The notes under the pieces: generated by a model | The model's database searches: none | The model's input: only the letters and a program-made list of their open reading frames with translations | What the model was told of the DNA's origin: nothing | In this document: positions 60,145-64,000 of the stretch, piece after piece | Layout of the letters: each line of letters begins with the position of its first letter | Position numbering within the stretch: position 1 is the first letter of the stretch | Program-made: the position numbers and the translations under genes | Source of the DNA: Apoda limacodes | Lineage: Eukaryota > Arthropoda > Insecta > Lepidoptera > Limacodidae | Length of the DNA stretch: 64,000 bases | Direction: 5' to 3' | Assembly (NCBI GenBank): GCA_946406115.1 | Contig: OX291553.1 | Span: forward strand, 3,229,001 to 3,293,000

Positions 60145-62217
60145 ATTAGAATTTTTGTCACCAAATCAGTTGACAGATATACACCAAAACTCTTCACCCA
60201 GAAATTAGTCTAAAGAGTCGTTTTTCGAAAGCAAAAGTAAAAAAAAATACAGTTATAATCATAAGCGACTTCCTAAACTAAACTAAAGTAATTTTGACGT
60301 TAAAAATAAATATTTCTCATACAAACTTTGCCACCTCCTTTCTCCCTCTTAGGTGCTGAATTGTGTGTTCTGTAAATTGTACGGAGAGCATTCATACCTA
60401 GTTTCAAGGTTATTTGCTTATAACCATATTATTTCTCATACAACCCTAGCCACGCTTGTTCTCACCTTTACCTGGGGTTGAAATACGAAAAATGATGAAA
60501 CACGTCATTCTTTATTTGCTATTTAGAAAAAAGAAGAATAAACACATTTATTTGACTAATAAACATACACTTAATGATAGCGTACAATATTTCATTTGTA
60601 TATACTAATTTTGAATGCTTTATTTGGAAAAATAACCGAATTCCGAAATAAAGTTTTGTCCCCTATTTTACCCCCTGTGGCATGATTTTTCAAAGACACT
60701 GTAATGTATCATTCTTGAATCTTATTCATACGGTTTACCTAATACCAATTTTCATAGATTTAACTTAAAAACTGACAGATTTTTATACAAATTGCCAACT
60801 CCTATTTCACCCCCTTAGGGGTCGAATTTTGCAAAATCCGTTCTTAAACGACCTATTCAACATATAAAAAACCCCGTGGTTTTTGCTGGGCGGTGATTAG
60901 TCAGTCAGGACATTGCCTTTTATATAAAAGGTTAGGGGAAAAGTCTTTTCGCATATAGAAGGTATGTATAAACTTGTAATAAAATCTCTTTGGCTTTACT
61001 ATGTATCTGACTAGTTTTAAGGACATTAAAAAGTTACATTTCAAAAACAAATTAGTACAATGTTGTTATCCGCTATTTTTCTTTCTGTCAAAATTACTGA
61101 ATCAAATGAAGAACTTCGATACATTTTAAATTTTTATTTCAAAAAAAGAAATAATGCAAAGCAAGCCGCAAATAAAAATTATGGACTTAATGTAGTGTAA
61201 GAGTAGCAGAAAGTTGGTTTAAGCGTTTTCAATCCGAGAATTTTAATGTCAAAGATGGAAAGATGCACTTCGCTCTTAAGTTTTCATATAAAATGCGAAG
61301 AAACTTTTCCCCCGACCTATTATATATATATAGATACAATTTAAAAAGTAGAACTGTGGCTTTAAAACGGTGAAATCAATTAAGTTTGATTTATTTATTC
61401 CGTTGTTCATTTCGCCATTTTATCTTTTGCCCTCATTCACTAAATCAGACAGAAAAGGAAAGGTGATGATTAAAACGTATTATATTCTCTTTGATGATTA
61501 TGACAGGTACATAGACAGGATAGAAAAACATAGAGTTGCTTTTTGTTTTTAGTTTTTGGCCTGGAACTTTCTTCTTAGGGCGCGTTCGTTCTGGGATTAA
61601 GAGTTCCCACGAATGATACCTTTTTATACTTTTGATAACGCCAGTTTTGCCAACGACACCTACCGTTCGTTTAGCTTTGAAACGTTACTAACAAAATTTT
61701 TGGTTACACACTACGATAAAACACACACACACTACCATAAACAATGAATATGTATAGGCAGTTTGACAGATTAACACAAAAGCCCCACCTCCAGACATGG
61801 GTCTAAAGTTTCATTTTTCGGTGGCAAAAGTGACAAAAATAATAAAAGATCGTAAACGAACGCATGACACTTGAATGCGCATGAACGCATGATATTTTTG
61901 ATACCAATGCTAAACGAACGCATGACAGGTGGCAAAAGTAATGAAAATAATGATTCTGCATCCCAGAACGAACGCGCCCTTAGAGTGTGTTTAGTTTGGG
62001 ATAGATAGTAAAGTATTTTGTCACCTGTCAACTATTCGTCATTTTGTCAGAATACCAAAATTTATATCATCCGTAACAAACTGTCAACCATTCGCTTATA
62101 ATTATTTCTGTATTTTTTTTACTTTTGCCATCGAAAAAGAAAACTTTAGACTAACTTCTGGGTGTAGGGTTTTGGTGTATATCAGTCAACTGATTTGGTG
62201 ACAAAAATTCTGTTTTA
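60145..62217. repeat. Inverted repeat pair (about 110 bp arms) 1.8 kb apart
   Basis: AATTTTTGTCACCAAATCAG, TTGACAGATATACACCAAAAC and TTAGTCTAAAG, then GCAAAAGTAAAAAAAA, at about 60150-60267 are mirrored at about 62094-62215. The arms could be TIRs of one large element into which others inserted, or two opposed copies of a short repeat. Confidence 0.55.
61578..61979. mobile_element. Harbinger-type MITE
   Basis: 402 bp, with inverted ends GGGCGCGTTCGTTCTGGGAT and ATCCCAGAACGAACGCGCCC. It is flanked by TTA on each side (61575-61577 and 61980-61982), the 3-bp duplication typical of PIF/Harbinger elements. Internally it carries several CGAACGCATGACA-like repeats. No coding capacity. Confidence 0.75.
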
Positions 62218-62344
62218 TCGAATTCAAAGTAGTGTGTCAAAGATCAAAATTCAATTTGGCGATAACCGGGCGCCATTTTGTGAAAAAGAAAAAAAAGTCG
62301 ACGAACTATGTCAAGTGGGGTATCATTGTATTTTAAAATCATCT

Positions 62345-62530
62345 TTAGGTTTCTCTTATCATTTAATTCACCAAATTGGATAATTCTTTTTTGTCATGTT
62401 CGTCATTGTCAGGACAAGGTTTGTATGAAACAAAATAACCGGTCATGTGCAAGTCGGACTCGCGTACTAATAGCTTCCGAAGACTGCACCAAATTGGATA
62501 ATTCTTTTTTGTTGTGTTCGTTATTGTTAG
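62345..62530 (+). repeat. Short tandem-like duplication
   Basis: CACCAAATTGGATAATTCTT, TTTTGT, GTTCGT/C-ATTGT and AGGACA occur twice, at about 62370 and 62490, separated by CGGTCATGTGCAAGTCGGAC. Confidence 0.45.
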
Positions 62531-62640
62531 GACAGGGCGGCAACAGAAATACATCTTCTGTAAAAAATTCAACTGTCTAACTATCACGGTTCATGAGATA
62601 CATCCTGGTGACAGACGGACTGACGGACGGACAGCGGAGT
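62527..62640 (+). repeat. Dispersed repeat, copy 2 (GGTTCATGAGATACATCCTGG family)
   Basis: It is the same text as at 58256-58352, and continues into GACGGACAGCGGAGTCTTGC and TTTTTACCCTTTGAGTACC. Confidence 0.65.
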
Positions 62641-63188
62641 CTTGCTAATACAGTCCTGTTTTTACCCTTTGAGTACCGTGTCCCGAGGCGCTATGTTCTG
62701 CATAAAAATGTATAATAACAGGACTTATTTATCTCTTTTCAGTTTTTATTTATAGTTTGATTTTTTCGCAGTTGGGTTTTTATTTTTAATTTATTTATTG
62801 TTATTTGACAATTTTTAATCAGAATTATACGGCGGTAAATATCAATGTGGTTACGTAGCTGTGACCAACAAACACTTTGAAACAGTCCCAATGTATGTCT
62901 GATCGGTATGCTAATATATAATTAAGCTGCACGGTGTGCTATGTGTGTACCTCGCAAGTTATGCCCTGTCTCCCAAATGTTATCCGTAGACATAGTCTTA
63001 CCCTATGCACATGTACGGTACAGCACTCTCTATTTCTAAATACACTTTTAAAGTAACACACTGTTAAAGTACAAATAAAATTATAAAAGTCAAAGGAAAG
63101 AACAAGAATTAAAAAGAAAATTTGTACCTTGTTTGTCCGACATCGACCGCGCTGTTGTAGATATACAGGTGAATTTTTCAAGTGGGCG

Positions 63189-63300
63189 TGCATGGCCAAA
63201 TCCGAAGCTATGAGGATGTGTTTGTAAATTACGTCTACGGTGGTTCGTACGGAACCCTTGGTTGACGAGTCCGTCTCGCACCTGGCCGGTTTTTTTCTTG
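63189..63300 (+). repeat. Dispersed repeat end (CTGGCCGGTTTTTT family)
   Basis: GGTTCGTACGGAACCC, GAGTCCGTCTCGCACCTGGC and CGGTTTTTT match the terminal motif of the Amph-intron repeat at 47172-47208. Confidence 0.55.
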
Positions 63301-64000
63301 TACTGTGGACTTTAACCGCGAAAAAATAATAAAAAAATTAAATTAGAATATGTAGAAGATGAAAAAATATTGAGCATCATTTCGAACTAGTTACAGGTAC
63401 AGGTAATGTACGTATAAAGACATTACTTTCAAATACGAAGCAGTTTATTAAAATCCAACATTTTCTTTAAGTTTTCCGTAAGTTAGTACCAGAATTCGTT
63501 CCTTATTTGCAACACTATCGAATTTTGTAATAATACAGTAAGTGTTTTTTGTTTTTAATTCAATGAGTTCGATTTCTGGCTAGGATTATTGATTTTTTAA
63601 ATTTACAATGATGCTATTTTAGTTTTCATCAAAATCGGCCCCGAGAATCCTTTGAGTTCTTTTCGCTATTCCTCAAAGTTTCAGATTTGGCCATTCACTC
63701 CCACATGAAAAATATGTAGTTACTCGAAACATTTTTTTTGTTTAGTTTTCTTATTTTACTTTTAATATGATTACAACTATCACCACTTATAGGTTTGGGC
63801 ATTTAGAAAATGGTAATCAATCAAATTACAAAAGAATAAAGTATAATTTTTTAAACACGATTTTATATGCAGGCAGGGGCGGATCCAGAACAAAAGTTTA
63901 GGGGGGGCGATCATAAGATCTGAAGGTATTTTTTTAACTTTGAATCTCATCAATCATTTGATCAAGTTTACTATCGATCTGCGAACAACATAGGACCGAT

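Larger units (their letters stand above)
60104..64000. other. FAAH2 upstream intron (repeat-rich), no further exon recognised
   Basis: The remaining 3.9 kb should be the next FAAH2 intron. It contains an inverted repeat pair, a Harbinger-type MITE and dispersed repeats. None of the short - strand frames resembles amidase exons. Confidence 0.4.

Noticed and set aside
62939..63281. - strand frames near 63.1 kb as candidate FAAH2 exons
   Set aside because: They do not resemble amidase-signature sequence and overlap a dispersed repeat end.

Overview
The window is an AT-rich, intron-rich, repeat-dense animal nuclear segment. It most likely comes from a moth or butterfly. This rests on the insect-type amphiphysin and fatty-acid amide hydrolase 2 exons, and on repeat families I associate with Lepidoptera (a recurring LINE 3' tail and dispersed Helitron/SINE-like repeats). 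No bacterial operon, CRISPR array or rRNA gene is visible.

Two protein-coding genes converge. On the + strand, nine exons between 36420 and 47561 encode amphiphysin (Amph) from early in the BAR domain to the stop codon after the SH3 domain. The splice phases agree across all nine exons, giving 429 residues. Only the first coding exon (about 22-25 residues) is missing; it lies unrecognised in the first 36 kb or upstream of the window. On the - strand, four exons (60103-60005, 57938-57771, 54413-54234, 51901-51812) encode the last 178 residues of a FAAH2-like serine amidase; its catalytic exons lie beyond 64000. About 4.2 kb separates the two stop codons.

The most notable element is an apparently complete Mutator-like (MULE) DNA transposon at 54882-57748, inserted in a FAAH2 intron. 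It has 85-bp terminal inverted repeats, an 8-bp target-site duplication, subterminal palindromic repeats, and an uninterrupted two-exon gene for a 452-residue transposase with an N-terminal FLYWCH zinc finger and a DDE core. Its right end is only about 13 bp from the 5' splice site of a FAAH2 exon.

Layout: 1-36419 has no gene that I recognise. It holds three long foldback elements (5662-7031, 21688-22785, 26530-27767), several decayed LINE fragments, a tRNA-like SINE head, a GC-rich block and small MITEs. 36420-47561 is Amph, with a decayed mariner-type transposase in one intron and a duplicated dispersed repeat in the last. 47562-51811 is the convergent 3' region. 51812-60103 is the FAAH2 3' half, with a decayed LINE ORF1, a LINE tail, the MULE and a pogo-like remnant in its introns. 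60104-64000 is FAAH2 intron or upstream DNA with a Harbinger-type MITE, an inverted repeat pair and dispersed repeats.

All calls come from reading the sequence; no database search or alignment software was used. Intron boundaries follow GT-AG and phase continuity; repeat boundaries are approximate unless a target-site duplication is given.
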